A stretch of DNA of 64,000 nt from an uncultured Pelagibacteraceae bacterium (GTDB lineage: Bacteria; Pseudomonadota; Alphaproteobacteria; Pelagibacterales; Pelagibacteraceae): contig CACMOZ010000003.1 of NCBI GenBank assembly GCA_902615435.1, positions 62,001-126,000 of the forward strand, written 5' to 3'. Below are positions 1-9,885 of the stretch, one piece after another (the first letter of the stretch is position 1; each line of letters begins with the position of its first letter). The notes beneath the pieces were generated by a model. The model ran no database searches and was not told where the DNA came from. It saw nothing but the letters and a program-made list of their open reading frames with translations. The translations under genes were made by a program, and so were the position numbers.

Positions 1-227
1 CTGAAGGTGGTGCTTTGGGTTTAGGTGTTTCACAAGACAATTTCACGTCAGCGAGATCAGTCGGAACTTTTTTAACAAAATTAACGTCTATAGTAGCTGC
101 GTTGTTTATAATTTGCAGTATAGCTATAGTTGCTATTTCACGAGATGAGTTCCGTGAAACACAATCAGTTCTTGAAAAGGAAGAAGAGGAAAACTCAAAC
201 CTTCCACAAATACCTCAATCTAAGTAA
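1..227 (+). CDS. secG: SecG, preprotein translocase subunit (3' part)
   Basis: C-terminal part of SecG, the small inner-membrane subunit of the SecYEG channel that assists SecA-driven export. The reading frame is open from the window edge (first full codon at base 3), so the true start lies upstream. Visible are the Gly-rich cytoplasmic loop EGGALGLGV, the conserved segment SARSVGTFLTKLT and one membrane helix (about VAALFIICSIAIVAI), followed by a charged, Glu-rich tail. Its position just before pyrG is a common alphaproteobacterial arrangement, with a 44-base gap to pyrG. The tail beyond the helix is species-specific. Identification rests on the loop plus helix pattern and on context. Confidence 0.85.
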   Translation, partial: EGGALGLGVSQDNFTSARSVGTFLTKLTSIVAALFIICSIAIVAISRDEFRETQSVLEKEEEENSNLPQIPQSK

Positions 228-262
228 TTAAGACTTTGTATTTAAGATAATATAAAGTATAA

Positions 263-1893
<1,631 letters not shown>

Positions 1894-1894
<1 letters not shown>

Positions 1895-2715
1895 TGACAA
1901 ACCATAAAGTTAAATGTTCTAATTTTGAGATAGCCAATGATAAGCCTTTTACTTTGATTGCTGGGCCATGTCAGTTAGAAAACGAGGAACATGCTTTAAA
2001 AATTTCTTCAGAACTAAAAACAATCACTACTCAGCTTGGAATTAATTTAATTTATAAAACCTCATTTGATAAAGCCAACAGAACAAGTCTTAAAGGTAAA
2101 AGAGGTATGGGTCTTGATAAATCATTGCCAATTTTTGATAAAATAAGAAATGAAGTTGGCCTACCTGTTTTAACTGATGTTCATACAGCGGAGCAATGTT
2201 CAATAGTGGCTGATCATGTTGATGTTTTGCAAATCCCAGCATTTCTTTGCCGTCAAACAGATTTATTAATTGCTGCTGCTAAAACTGGAAAAATAATTAA
2301 TGTAAAAAAAGGTCAGTTTCTTGCCCCATGGGATATGGCTAATGTTATAAAAAAAATCGAGGACTCTGGAAATAAAAATATATTAATTACAGAACGAGGA
2401 GCTAGTTTTGGTTACAACACACTTGTATCGGATATGAGATCTTTGCCAATAATGTCAAGATTTGGTTTCCCAATTGTTTTTGATGCGACACACTCAGTTC
2501 AGCAACCTGGGGGTATGGGTGAAAAAAGTGGCGGGCAAAGAGAATTTGTACCCTATTTAGCACGTGCAGCAATAGCCGTTGGTGTTGGAGCAATCTTTAT
2601 GGAGACACATGAGGATCCTGATAATGCGCCATCAGATGGTCCAAATATGGTGCCATTAAATGAGGTAAAAACATTATTAAAAAAATTAACTGAAATTGAT
2701 AAGTTAATAAAATAA
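1894..2715 (+). CDS. kdsA: 3-deoxy-8-phosphooctulonate (KDO-8-P) synthase
   Basis: Condenses phosphoenolpyruvate with arabinose-5-phosphate to KDO-8-phosphate, the precursor of the inner-core sugar of lipopolysaccharide. The 273 residues form a single TIM barrel. Visible motifs are LIAGPCQLE (22-29), [11 protein letters not shown] (55-65) and [11 protein letters not shown] (197-207). Cys26 in GPCQLE is in the position that in the metal-dependent (class II, Aquifex-type) enzymes ligates the metal; the metal-independent E. coli enzyme has Asn there. His200, Glu237 and the Asp in the SDGP motif would complete the site, so a metal-dependent enzyme is inferred. The start overlaps the pyrG stop by one base and eno follows after 8 bases. 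Confidence 0.96.
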
Positions 2716-2723
2716 AAAAAAGA

Positions 2724-3980
2724 ATGGCTAAAATCAAAGATGTTAAAGGCCGTCAAGTATTTGATAGTAGAGGGAATCCTACTATTGAAGCAGAAATCTT
2801 CTTGGATGACGGTTCGTCAGCTACAGCAATATCACCATCTGGTGCATCTACAGGCGCATTTGAAGCTCACGAGTTAAGAGACAAAGATCAAAATAAATTT
2901 TTAGGCAAAAGTGTTAATACTGCAGTTCAAAATATTAATAACCAAATTTCAAATAAACTAAAAAATTTAGACACTAACCAACAAGAAAAAATCGATAAGA
3001 TTTTATTAGAATTAGATGGTAGTGAAAATAAGACTAACCTGGGCGCGAATGCAACTTTAGCAGTTTCACTCGCTAATGCAAAGTGTGCAGCGATCACAAA
3101 CAATCAATCACTTTATAAAAACTTAGGAAAATCTTACTCTCTTCCTATACCATTAATGAATATCATTAATGGAGGAGCTCATGCTGATAATGATCTAAAT
3201 ATTCAAGAATTTATGATAAGGCCTGATTCTGCTCAAAATTTTACTGATGCAATTGAAAAATGTTTTTTAGTAATACAAAATCTAAAGAAATTATTACAAT
3301 CCAAAAAAATGCTTACTAATGTGGGAGATGAAGGTGGTTTTGCTCCCTCAATAAATTCTAACGAAGAAGCCTTAGACTTAATAGTTCAAGCTATAGAAAA
3401 ATCAAAGCTAAAACCAGGCAAAGATATCGTGATTTGCTTAGACGTAGCTGCAAATGAATTAATGAATAAAAAAGGAGAATACTCAGTTCAATCATCAAAT
3501 TTTATGCCAGCAGATGATGTTGTTAACTATTATAAAAAATTAACATCTAATTATCCAATTAAATCCATTGAAGATCCATTTTCTGAAGAAGACTGGCAAT
3601 CATGGAAAAAAATTACTACCGCAATAGGAGATGGTGTTCAAATAGTTGGTGACGATTTATTTGTAACAAATTCTAGAAGGCTTGATAAAGGCATTAAGGA
3701 AAAATCTGCCAATAGTATTTTAGTCAAACCTAACCAAATAGGTACTTTAACTGAAACTTTAGAAGTTATTTCAATTGCAAAGAAAGCAAATTTTAAGACT
3801 ATTATTTCGCATAGATCTGGTGACACAGAGGATACATTTATAGCTGATTTGGCAGTAGCCACTATGTCATCTCAAATTAAAACAGGTTCATTAGCAAGAT
3901 CTGAAAGAGTAGCTAAATACAATAGATTATTACGCGTCGAAGAAGAACTTGGCAATCAAGCTAAAATGGCTAGAATCTAG
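2724..3980 (+). CDS. eno: Enolase
   Basis: Interconverts 2-phosphoglycerate and phosphoenolpyruvate in glycolysis and gluconeogenesis. The 418 residues are close to the usual 420-430. The N-terminal cap carries GRQVFDSRGNPTIEAEI, the flexible loop SGASTGAFEAHELRD, then GGAHADNDLNIQEFMI, the general acid Glu203 in VGDEGGF, the metal-ligand region CLDVAANE, SIEDPFSEEDW, the catalytic base Lys335 in VKPNQIGTLTE, and SHRSGDTEDTFIADLAV near the end. Position in a pyrG-kdsA-eno-ftsB run is the conserved proteobacterial order. It supplies PEP both for pyk further along this window and for kdsA just upstream. Confidence 0.98.
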   Translation: MAKIKDVKGRQVFDSRGNPTIEAEIFLDDGSSATAISPSGASTGAFEAHELRDKDQNKFLGKSVNTAVQNINNQISNKLKNLDTNQQEKIDKILLELDGSENKTNLGANATLAVSLANAKCAAITNNQSLYKNLGKSYSLPIPLMNIINGGAHADNDLNIQEFMIRPDSAQNFTDAIEKCFLVIQNLKKLLQSKKMLTNVGDEGGFAPSINSNEEALDLIVQAIEKSKLKPGKDIVICLDVAANELMNKKGEYSVQSSNFMPADDVVNYYKKLTSNYPIKSIEDPFSEEDWQSWKKITTAIGDGVQIVGDDLFVTNSRRLDKGIKEKSANSILVKPNQIGTLTETLEVISIAKKANFKTIISHRSGDTEDTFIADLAVATMSSQIKTGSLARSERVAKYNRLLRVEEELGNQAKMARI

Positions 3981-3983
3981 TAA

Positions 3984-4277
3984 ATGAAACTAATTAAAAG
4001 TTTAAAAACAAAGAAATTTATTTTATTTAATATCTTCTTTACCCTTTATATTGGCATAAATCTAATTGGAGGAGAAAGAGGACTGCTTTCTTATTTTGAT
4101 AAAAAAAATACTTATAAAGAAATGATTTTAAAGGAAAGATTATTAACAATGAAATTAGAAGATCTTGACCATCAAATTTCATTGATAAATAAAAATGATC
4201 AAGATTATTTAGACATGTTATATAGGCAAAAATTTAACTATGTTACTGAGGACGAAATTATAATAAAATTAAAATGA
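3984..4277 (+). CDS. ftsB: FtsB/DivIC-family septum formation initiator
   Basis: Small bitopic membrane protein of the divisome (FtsB/DivIC family), expected to work with FtsL and FtsQ. The 97 residues have a short basic cytoplasmic N-terminus ([11 protein letters not shown]), one membrane helix at about 12-29, then a predicted coiled-coil rich in Lys, Glu and Leu (about 40-75, including [16 protein letters not shown]), and a short tail [16 protein letters not shown] matching the family's conserved C-terminal region. It sits 3 bases after eno, the standard place of this gene in alphaproteobacteria, and its last codons overlap lipA by 4 bases (ATGA). Sequence identity in this family is always low, so context carries weight. 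Confidence 0.82.
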   Translation: MKLIKSLKTKKFILFNIFFTLYIGINLIGGERGLLSYFDKKNTYKEMILKERLLTMKLEDLDHQISLINKNDQDYLDMLYRQKFNYVTEDEIIIKLK

Positions 4278-5218
4278 GCGAAAAACCGAGACATCCAGAA
4301 AAAGTAAATAAACCAATTAATCCCATTAAGAAAAAACCTGATTGGATAAGATCTAAAATCGTAGACTCCCAAGTATTTTTTCAAACTAAAAAAGTTGTAA
4401 ACCAGAACAATCTTGTAACAGTTTGCCAGGAAGCAAATTGCCCAAATATTACCGAATGTTGGAGTAAAAAACATGCAACATTTATGATTATGGGTGACAC
4501 ATGTACTAGAGCTTGCGCATTTTGTGATGTCAAAACTGGTAAACCAAAAGACCTTGATATTTTCGAACCAACAAAAATATCTAAGGCAGTAAAAGATCTA
4601 AATTTAAAACATGTAGTAATAACATCTGTTGATAGAGATGATCTTGATGATGGTGGTTCAGAACATTTTTATAAAGTTGTTAAAGCTACTAGAGAAAAAA
4701 ATCCAAAAACTTCAATTGAAGTTCTAACACCAGACTTTTTAAGAAAAGGTGATGCTTATAAAAAAGTTTTAAAAGCAGACTTAGATGTTTTCAATCACAA
4801 TATCGAAACAGTTCCTAGACTTTATACAAAAGTAAGACCTGGTGCACGTTACTTTGCTTCATTAGAATTACTTAAAAATGCGAAAGCCTTTAATAAAAAA
4901 GTTTTTACTAAGTCAGGGATCATGGTTGGCTTAGGCGAAACTAAAGAGGAAGTAATACAAGTAATGGATGATTTAAGATCGGCAGAAGTTGATTTTATTA
5001 CAATAGGTCAATACCTTCAACCTTCAGCAAAACATCATCCTTTAGATCGATATTATCATCCGGATGAATTTAAAGAATTTGAGAATATTGCAAAAACAAA
5101 AGGCTTTTTACTTGTTTCTTCTTCACCTTTAACTAGATCATCATATCACGCTGATGAAGACTTTAGAAGATTACAGGACGCAAGAAATAAAAAGCTTGAA
5201 TGTCATCCGCAACACTAA
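4274..5218 (+). CDS. lipA: Lipoyl synthase
   Basis: Radical-SAM enzyme that inserts two sulfurs into octanoyl groups on carrier proteins to make lipoyl cofactors for 2-oxoacid dehydrogenases and the glycine cleavage system. The 314 residues show both Fe-S clusters: the auxiliary cluster C51-C56-C62 ([13 protein letters not shown]) and the radical-SAM cluster C77-C81-C84 (CTRACAFC). The family's terminal RSSYHADE motif is present. In many alphaproteobacteria the genes between the ftsB-like gene and lipA encode pyruvate dehydrogenase (pdhABC, lpd); here lipA overlaps ftsB directly by 4 bases and those genes are missing from the locus. The next gene starts within lipA (19-base overlap). Confidence 0.98.
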   Translation: MSEKPRHPEKVNKPINPIKKKPDWIRSKIVDSQVFFQTKKVVNQNNLVTVCQEANCPNITECWSKKHATFMIMGDTCTRACAFCDVKTGKPKDLDIFEPTKISKAVKDLNLKHVVITSVDRDDLDDGGSEHFYKVVKATREKNPKTSIEVLTPDFLRKGDAYKKVLKADLDVFNHNIETVPRLYTKVRPGARYFASLELLKNAKAFNKKVFTKSGIMVGLGETKEEVIQVMDDLRSAEVDFITIGQYLQPSAKHHPLDRYYHPDEFKEFENIAKTKGFLLVSSSPLTRSSYHADEDFRRLQDARNKKLECHPQH

Positions 5219-5643
5219 AAAAAATTATTCCTTGTAAAAAAAATCAACTTGTCGAGATGGTTCTTGATATTGAAAAATATCCTGAATTCGTTCCTTGGTG
5301 TATTGAAGGAAAGATTTTCGACAAGAAAGAAAGTTTAGATTTAATTACATTCAATGGAGATCTAAAAGTTGGTAAAAGTATCTTAAATGAAACTTTTTCA
5401 AGTCATGTTTCATATCATAAGGAGAGTGATAAAATTATTGTTACGAATTTAGATGGTCCCTTAAAGCATTTAAAAAATGAATGGCATTTCAAAGAAATAA
5501 ATAACAATACACAATTAGAATTTTTTATTGATTTTGAATTGAAAAATCCAATTTTAAATGGAATAATGAAAAAATCTTTTGAGCTTGGTTTGAATAAAAT
5601 TGCCAAAGCTTTTGAAGAAAGAGCAATCAAATTATATAAATAA
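5200..5643 (+). CDS. RatA/COQ10-like START-domain protein
   Basis: A single START-like (SRPBCC, polyketide cyclase fold) domain of 147 residues, of the family annotated as ubiquinone-binding COQ10 or ribosome-association toxin RatA. The diagnostic segment is [17 protein letters not shown] (about 21-37), followed by alternating beta-strand pattern and a long C-terminal helix ([22 protein letters not shown]). In alphaproteobacteria this gene usually follows lipA, as here, and a role in quinone chaperoning or respiration fits that context better than a toxin; no antitoxin gene is adjacent. The start overlaps lipA by 19 bases and the stop shares one base with the next start. Confidence 0.8.
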   Translation: MSSATLKKIIPCKKNQLVEMVLDIEKYPEFVPWCIEGKIFDKKESLDLITFNGDLKVGKSILNETFSSHVSYHKESDKIIVTNLDGPLKHLKNEWHFKEINNNTQLEFFIDFELKNPILNGIMKKSFELGLNKIAKAFEERAIKLYK

Positions 5644-5954
5644 TGTTTACAATATCTTCTTTACTAATTTTATTTATTTTAACCTTCAAATTTTTATCCT
5701 CATATATTAAAACTATTAGAACCGGCGATCCCAACGAAAGTAATCTGACCTATTGGATGTTTTCATATGATTTTAAGTCTCAAAACAAAGAGTGGGTTCC
5801 TGAAGATAAAAAATTATTAAAAAGAAAAAGGGCCAGAAATTTTTTAGTTTTTATACTTTATATAATAGCTTTCAGTATTTTCTTACTACTTAACAGTTTT
5901 ACTGCCCATCTTTTGGACGTAATAGTTAATCCAGAGTTTAGCTATCCCGTTTGA
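5643..5954 (+). CDS. Small two-helix membrane protein, unknown
   Basis: I do not recognise this 103-residue protein. It has a hydrophobic helix at the N-terminus (about 4-22), a polar middle with YWMFSYDFKSQNKEWVPEDKKLLKRKRARN (about 38-67), and a second membrane helix (about 68-90). The basic KRKRAR segment before the second helix suggests that the middle loop is cytoplasmic. It is coupled to the upstream START-domain gene (TAATG, one-base overlap) and its 3' end overlaps the convergent pncC by 17 bases. Codon usage matches the neighbours, so it is likely a real, conserved accessory member of this operon. Confidence 0.7.
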   Translation: MFTISSLLILFILTFKFLSSYIKTIRTGDPNESNLTYWMFSYDFKSQNKEWVPEDKKLLKRKRARNFLVFILYIIAFSIFLLLNSFTAHLLDVIVNPEFSYPV

Positions 5955-6417
5955 TTAATTGCGCTAATAAATTAAGAGTTTTTTTAATAGTTTGCTTTTG
6001 AATAAAAATTCTTCCTTTATTTTTAAAATTACATTTATTTACAACAACCTTTTTTCCAACTCTAATTCCAATATAAACTAAACCAACTGGTTTTTGTTTA
6101 GATCCGCCTTTAGGACCAGCTATCCCTGTTATTGAAACACATACTTTTGATTTACTAATTTTACTTAGGTTATTAACCATAGCCACACAACATTGAACAC
6201 TTACAGCGCCATACTTTTTTATTATTTTTTGAGGCACTTTTAAAATACTTGTTTTGGCTTGATTTGAGTAAGTAACTAAGCCCATCGTAAATACTTTTGA
6301 TGAGCCACTTACACAGGTAATAGTGCTAGACAGCATTCCTCCCGTACATGACTCAGCAATTGCAAGTTTCATCTTTTTTCTTTTGATTAAAGAAATTATT
6401 TTTTTATTTAAACTCAT
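5938..6417 (-). CDS. pncC: CinA C-terminal family nicotinamide-nucleotide amidase (PncC)
   Basis: Stand-alone CinA C-terminal domain, 159 residues, the size of PncC, which deamidates nicotinamide mononucleotide to nicotinate mononucleotide in pyridine-nucleotide recycling. Motifs are LAIAESCTGGMLSSTIT, with the likely catalytic Ser23, MGLVTYSNQAKTSIL and VSITGIAGPKGGS. There is no N-terminal MoaB-like domain as in full CinA, so this is the short form. It abuts pgpA (stop and start share base 6417), a pairing common in alphaproteobacteria. The 3' end overlaps the convergent membrane-protein gene by 17 bases. Confidence 0.92.
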   Translation of the reverse strand: MSLNKKIISLIKRKKMKLAIAESCTGGMLSSTITCVSGSSKVFTMGLVTYSNQAKTSILKVPQKIIKKYGAVSVQCCVAMVNNLSKISKSKVCVSITGIAGPKGGSKQKPVGLVYIGIRVGKKVVVNKCNFKNKGRIFIQKQTIKKTLNLLAQLIKRDS

Positions 6418-6920
6418 TAGAAAAATTTTGATTTAATAACCATAAAAATTATCAATGTAAGGACTACATATAAGCTAGCAACCACATCATCCATTATTAC
6501 TCCGAAACTATTTTTAAATTTTTTATCGAAAAAACTGACCGGGAAAGGTTTTTTAATATCAAAATATCTAAACAAAATGAAAATATATAAATAAGATAAA
6601 ACTGCTTCATTTGTGTCTTTCGCACTTCCATGAGCAATTTCATATAAATAAATTGGAATAGATTGCCCGATGAATTCATCTACAACAACTTCTTTAGGAT
6701 CTTTGTTTTCATTATATTTTATATATTCAGACACGGCATAAAAAGAATAAATAAAAACTATTAGTAAAATAATCAAAATTGTGATGTTAGGTAAATTAAT
6801 TATATGAAATAAGCTGTATAGAAAAACAGTAGTTATAAGAGAAGTTATTGTTCCAGGAGCAAATTTAAATGATCCAATTCCAAAACATGTTACAAATAAA
6901 TAATTGAAAGTTTTAATCAT
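6417..6920 (-). CDS. pgpA: Phosphatidylglycerophosphatase A
   Basis: Integral membrane phosphatase that dephosphorylates phosphatidylglycerophosphate to phosphatidylglycerol. The 167 residues have the family start TCFGIGSFKFAPGTITSL, several hydrophobic helices, the acidic motif VVDEFIGQSIP (about 75-85) and a late segment SFGVIMDDVVASLYV with the conserved MxDD; these acidic residues are the expected metal ligands. It lies between pncC and ispDF on the minus strand with 1-base and 8-base overlaps, so the three genes are almost certainly one transcript read leftwards from around 8060. Confidence 0.95.
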   Translation of the reverse strand: MIKTFNYLFVTCFGIGSFKFAPGTITSLITTVFLYSLFHIINLPNITILIILLIVFIYSFYAVSEYIKYNENKDPKEVVVDEFIGQSIPIYLYEIAHGSAKDTNEAVLSYLYIFILFRYFDIKKPFPVSFFDKKFKNSFGVIMDDVVASLYVVLTLIIFMVIKSKFF

Positions 6921-8058
6921 ATTTTATAACTGAACATATAACTTCACATGCTATTGCCTTTTCTTTACCTATCACACCAAGTTTTTCAGTAGTTTTTCCT
7001 TTAATATTTATTTGGTCTTTCGAAATCTCACAAAGTTTAGCAATATTATTGATCATTTTGTTTTTATAATTTTTGATTTTAGGTGTTTGAGTAATAATAT
7101 TAATATCAATATTATTTATGAAATAGCTATTAAATTTAATTTTTTCTACCACCTTTTGAAGTAAAATTGTGGATCTTATGTTTTTAAATTTTTTATTTTT
7201 ATCAGAAAACATTTGACCAATATCACCCATTTTACAAGCGCCTAAAATCGCATCAGTCACTGAGTGGAGAACAGGGTCCCCATCTGAATGACCAAGTGTT
7301 CCTAGTTTTGATTTAATCTTTAAACCAGCTAAATAAAGTTTCCTTTTTGGTACTAATCTGTGAACGTCAAATCCAATTCCTACACTCTGTTTAGATTTAT
7401 AAATATTCTTAAGATTTTCAAAATCTGATTTCTCAGTAATTTTTAAGTTGCTCTTTTCTCCTTCAATAAATTTAACTTTATTAAGATCCATATATAAAGA
7501 AATATCATCATCTTTATACTTACCTGAATTTGTTTTATGTAAATGATATATTTCTTTTAAATTAAAAGCTTGAGGTGTTTGTGTCAAAAAAAGATTATCT
7601 CTTTTTTTTCCAACTATGTATTCATGCTTACTAGAGTCGAATATTTGTTTTATTGCATCCTGCACTCTTATTTTTGGAATTACGGCTCTAGAATTTTTCA
7701 TATTTTTTATGATTGAACCAAACAATTTTGATGAAAAATTAGGCCTAGCTACATCATGAATTAAAACTTTTGAAATTCTTTTTTGATTTTTTAAATACTT
7801 CAAAGCATTGTAAGTTGATTGTTGCCTATTAATTCCACCATTTATTAATTTAACATTTTTGATTTTAAGTGATTTGACGCGTTTGGCGTCTTTTTTATTA
7901 TAAACTATAATAATTTTTTTAATTTGTTTGAATTTACGTGCTTTAATAACGTTTAATTCAATTAATGATTTGCCTGCTAATTTTTGATAAGGTTTGCCAA
8001 CTTTAGACCTAAATCTATGGCTATTACCTCCAGCTAGAATGATTAAACTAAAACTCAT
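6913..8058 (-). CDS. ispDF: Bifunctional IspD/IspF isoprenoid enzyme
   Basis: Fusion of two methylerythritol-phosphate pathway enzymes: 2-C-methyl-D-erythritol 4-phosphate cytidylyltransferase (IspD, about 1-222) and 2-C-methyl-D-erythritol 2,4-cyclodiphosphate synthase (IspF, about 225-381). IspD shows ILAGGNSHRFRSKVGKPYQKLAGKSL, IHDVARPN and FLTQTPQAF. IspF shows GIGFDVHRL, GHSDGDPVLHSVTDAILGA with the zinc-binding Asp/His residues, and a terminal TTEKLGVIGKEKAIACE. At 381 residues it matches the alphaproteobacterial fusion form. The start is only 48 bases from the divergent ntrY start. Confidence 0.97.
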   Translation of the reverse strand: MSFSLIILAGGNSHRFRSKVGKPYQKLAGKSLIELNVIKARKFKQIKKIIIVYNKKDAKRVKSLKIKNVKLINGGINRQQSTYNALKYLKNQKRISKVLIHDVARPNFSSKLFGSIIKNMKNSRAVIPKIRVQDAIKQIFDSSKHEYIVGKKRDNLFLTQTPQAFNLKEIYHLHKTNSGKYKDDDISLYMDLNKVKFIEGEKSNLKITEKSDFENLKNIYKSKQSVGIGFDVHRLVPKRKLYLAGLKIKSKLGTLGHSDGDPVLHSVTDAILGACKMGDIGQMFSDKNKKFKNIRSTILLQKVVEKIKFNSYFINNIDINIITQTPKIKNYKNKMINNIAKLCEISKDQINIKGKTTEKLGVIGKEKAIACEVICSVIKYD

Positions 8059-8106
8059 GATGTTAATTTACATTATATTTATAAAAATATTTAATGGTTA
8101 TTTAAG

Positions 8107-9885
8107 ATGTTTAAGATAATTAAAAATTTTAATTGGATTATTTTGTCCTCATTTTTATGTATTTTTATGGGGATTGTTACTTTTTTAACCTTTATTAATG
8201 AAGGATTTGTTAAATTAACAGATAAAAATTTACAAACATTGTTAATAATTGATATTATTTTACTATTAATCTTTTTCACACTAATTTTTAAAAACTTTTA
8301 CAGATTTTATTATACAGGTAAAAAGAATAAAAAAGGAGCTCAAACAAATTTAAAATATATTTCTGTTTTCTCTCTTTTCACAGTTATACCCTCGTTGGTG
8401 GTAGCAATATTCTCACTTTTTATATTTAATTTTGGAGTACAAAACTATTTTGATAAACAAATTACAAAAGCAGTAAATAATTCTTTTGATGTAGCTAAAA
8501 ACTATTTGGAAGAGAGTAAAGATAACGTTTTATCAGATGTTATACTTATGAGCGTTGGTTTAAATCGTGCCTCGAGTCTATATTATTCAAATCCAAAACG
8601 TTTTAAACAGATAATGAGATCAGAAAAAATTCTAAGAAGAGTTGATGATGTGTATCTGATTGACAGTCTGGGAAATATTTTAATTTCTGATGTTAGAGAT
8701 ATTACCGAAGAATTTATAATACCAGCCGATGAAGATTACGACCTTGCTTTAGAGGGTAAGCCAGTTTTTATAACAGATAATTTAGATAATAAAACTACTG
8801 TGATGACAAAATTAAACGCTTTAGTTGACACTTATTTATATATTTCAAGAAATATAGATCCTGAAATACTAAGATATTTAAATGAAACAGAACAAGCAGT
8901 AAGCTTTTATTACTCTGTTGAAAATAGTCAAACTGGAATTAAAGTTACCTTTGCAATCATTTATATAATAGTTGTTACTTTATTATTATTTTTATCAACT
9001 TCTGTAGCTATTACATTTGCCTCTCGATTAACAAAACCTATTATTAATTTGATAAGTGCATCTGACTCTATAAGTAAAGGAGCTCTTGATGTTAAAGTAC
9101 CTGAGCTTGAAACAGATGATGAGCTTAAACTTCTTAATAAAAATTTTAATCAGATGATAGAAAGATTAAAAGAACAACAAGACAAATTGTTAATTACTGA
9201 GAGATATGAGGCATGGGAGAGTGTTGCAAGAAAGTTAGCTCATGAAATTAAAAACCCTTTAACACCAATACAGCTTTCAATTGATAGTTTAAGAGAAAAA
9301 TACAAAAACAAGTTAACTCAGGACGGAAAAAATTTTGAAAAATATTTAGAAACAATAAATAGGCAAATAAAAGATATTGAAAAACTTGTTAATGAATTTT
9401 CAAATTTCGCAAGAATGCCAAGGCCTATATTTAAAAAATTAGATTTGGCTCGGATGATAAATAAGTCTTTAGATTTTATAAAACTTACATCAAAAAATTC
9501 AATTTCCTTAAAGAATATAACCGATGACAAATTTATTAATGGGGATGAAGATCAACTTAATCGAGTTTTTATTAATTTAATTAAAAATTCGGAAGAATCT
9601 TTTGAAGATTTGAAGCAGAAAGACCCGGATTTTAAAGGAAATATAGACATAGAAATAGCTAGTAATAATGACTATATAATCATAAATATTAATGATAATG
9701 GCTCAGGTATTACAGATGCTAAAAAAGCAATGACACCTTATTTTACCACAAAAAAAACAGGAACAGGTCTAGGACTTCCAATAGTAACAAAGATAATAAA
9801 CGAACATAATGGAAATTTTTCAATTAAAAGTAAGAAAAACAATAAAGGAACTGTAGTCACAATCTCGCTACCTAAATATGTTTAA
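8107..9885 (+). CDS. ntrY: NtrY-like sensor histidine kinase (short, no PAS)
   Basis: Membrane sensor kinase of the NtrY/NtrX two-component pair. In order there are N-terminal membrane helices (about 10-30, 42-60 and 85-110), a periplasmic sensor region (about 115-275), another helix (about 280-300), a HAMP domain (about 300-355), a HisKA dimerisation helix with the phospho-acceptor His379 in LAHEIKNPLTPIQLS, and a HATPase domain (INDNGSGITDA; KTGTGLGLPIV). Typical alphaproteobacterial NtrY is over 700 residues with a PAS domain between HAMP and HisKA; here HAMP runs straight into the HisKA lead ERYEAWESVARKLAHE at 592 residues, so PAS is missing. It overlaps ntrX by 8 bases. Confidence 0.92.
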   Translation: MFKIIKNFNWIILSSFLCIFMGIVTFLTFINEGFVKLTDKNLQTLLIIDIILLLIFFTLIFKNFYRFYYTGKKNKKGAQTNLKYISVFSLFTVIPSLVVAIFSLFIFNFGVQNYFDKQITKAVNNSFDVAKNYLEESKDNVLSDVILMSVGLNRASSLYYSNPKRFKQIMRSEKILRRVDDVYLIDSLGNILISDVRDITEEFIIPADEDYDLALEGKPVFITDNLDNKTTVMTKLNALVDTYLYISRNIDPEILRYLNETEQAVSFYYSVENSQTGIKVTFAIIYIIVVTLLLFLSTSVAITFASRLTKPIINLISASDSISKGALDVKVPELETDDELKLLNKNFNQMIERLKEQQDKLLITERYEAWESVARKLAHEIKNPLTPIQLSIDSLREKYKNKLTQDGKNFEKYLETINRQIKDIEKLVNEFSNFARMPRPIFKKLDLARMINKSLDFIKLTSKNSISLKNITDDKFINGDEDQLNRVFINLIKNSEESFEDLKQKDPDFKGNIDIEIASNNDYIIININDNGSGITDAKKAMTPYFTTKKTGTGLGLPIVTKIINEHNGNFSIKSKKNNKGTVVTISLPKYV

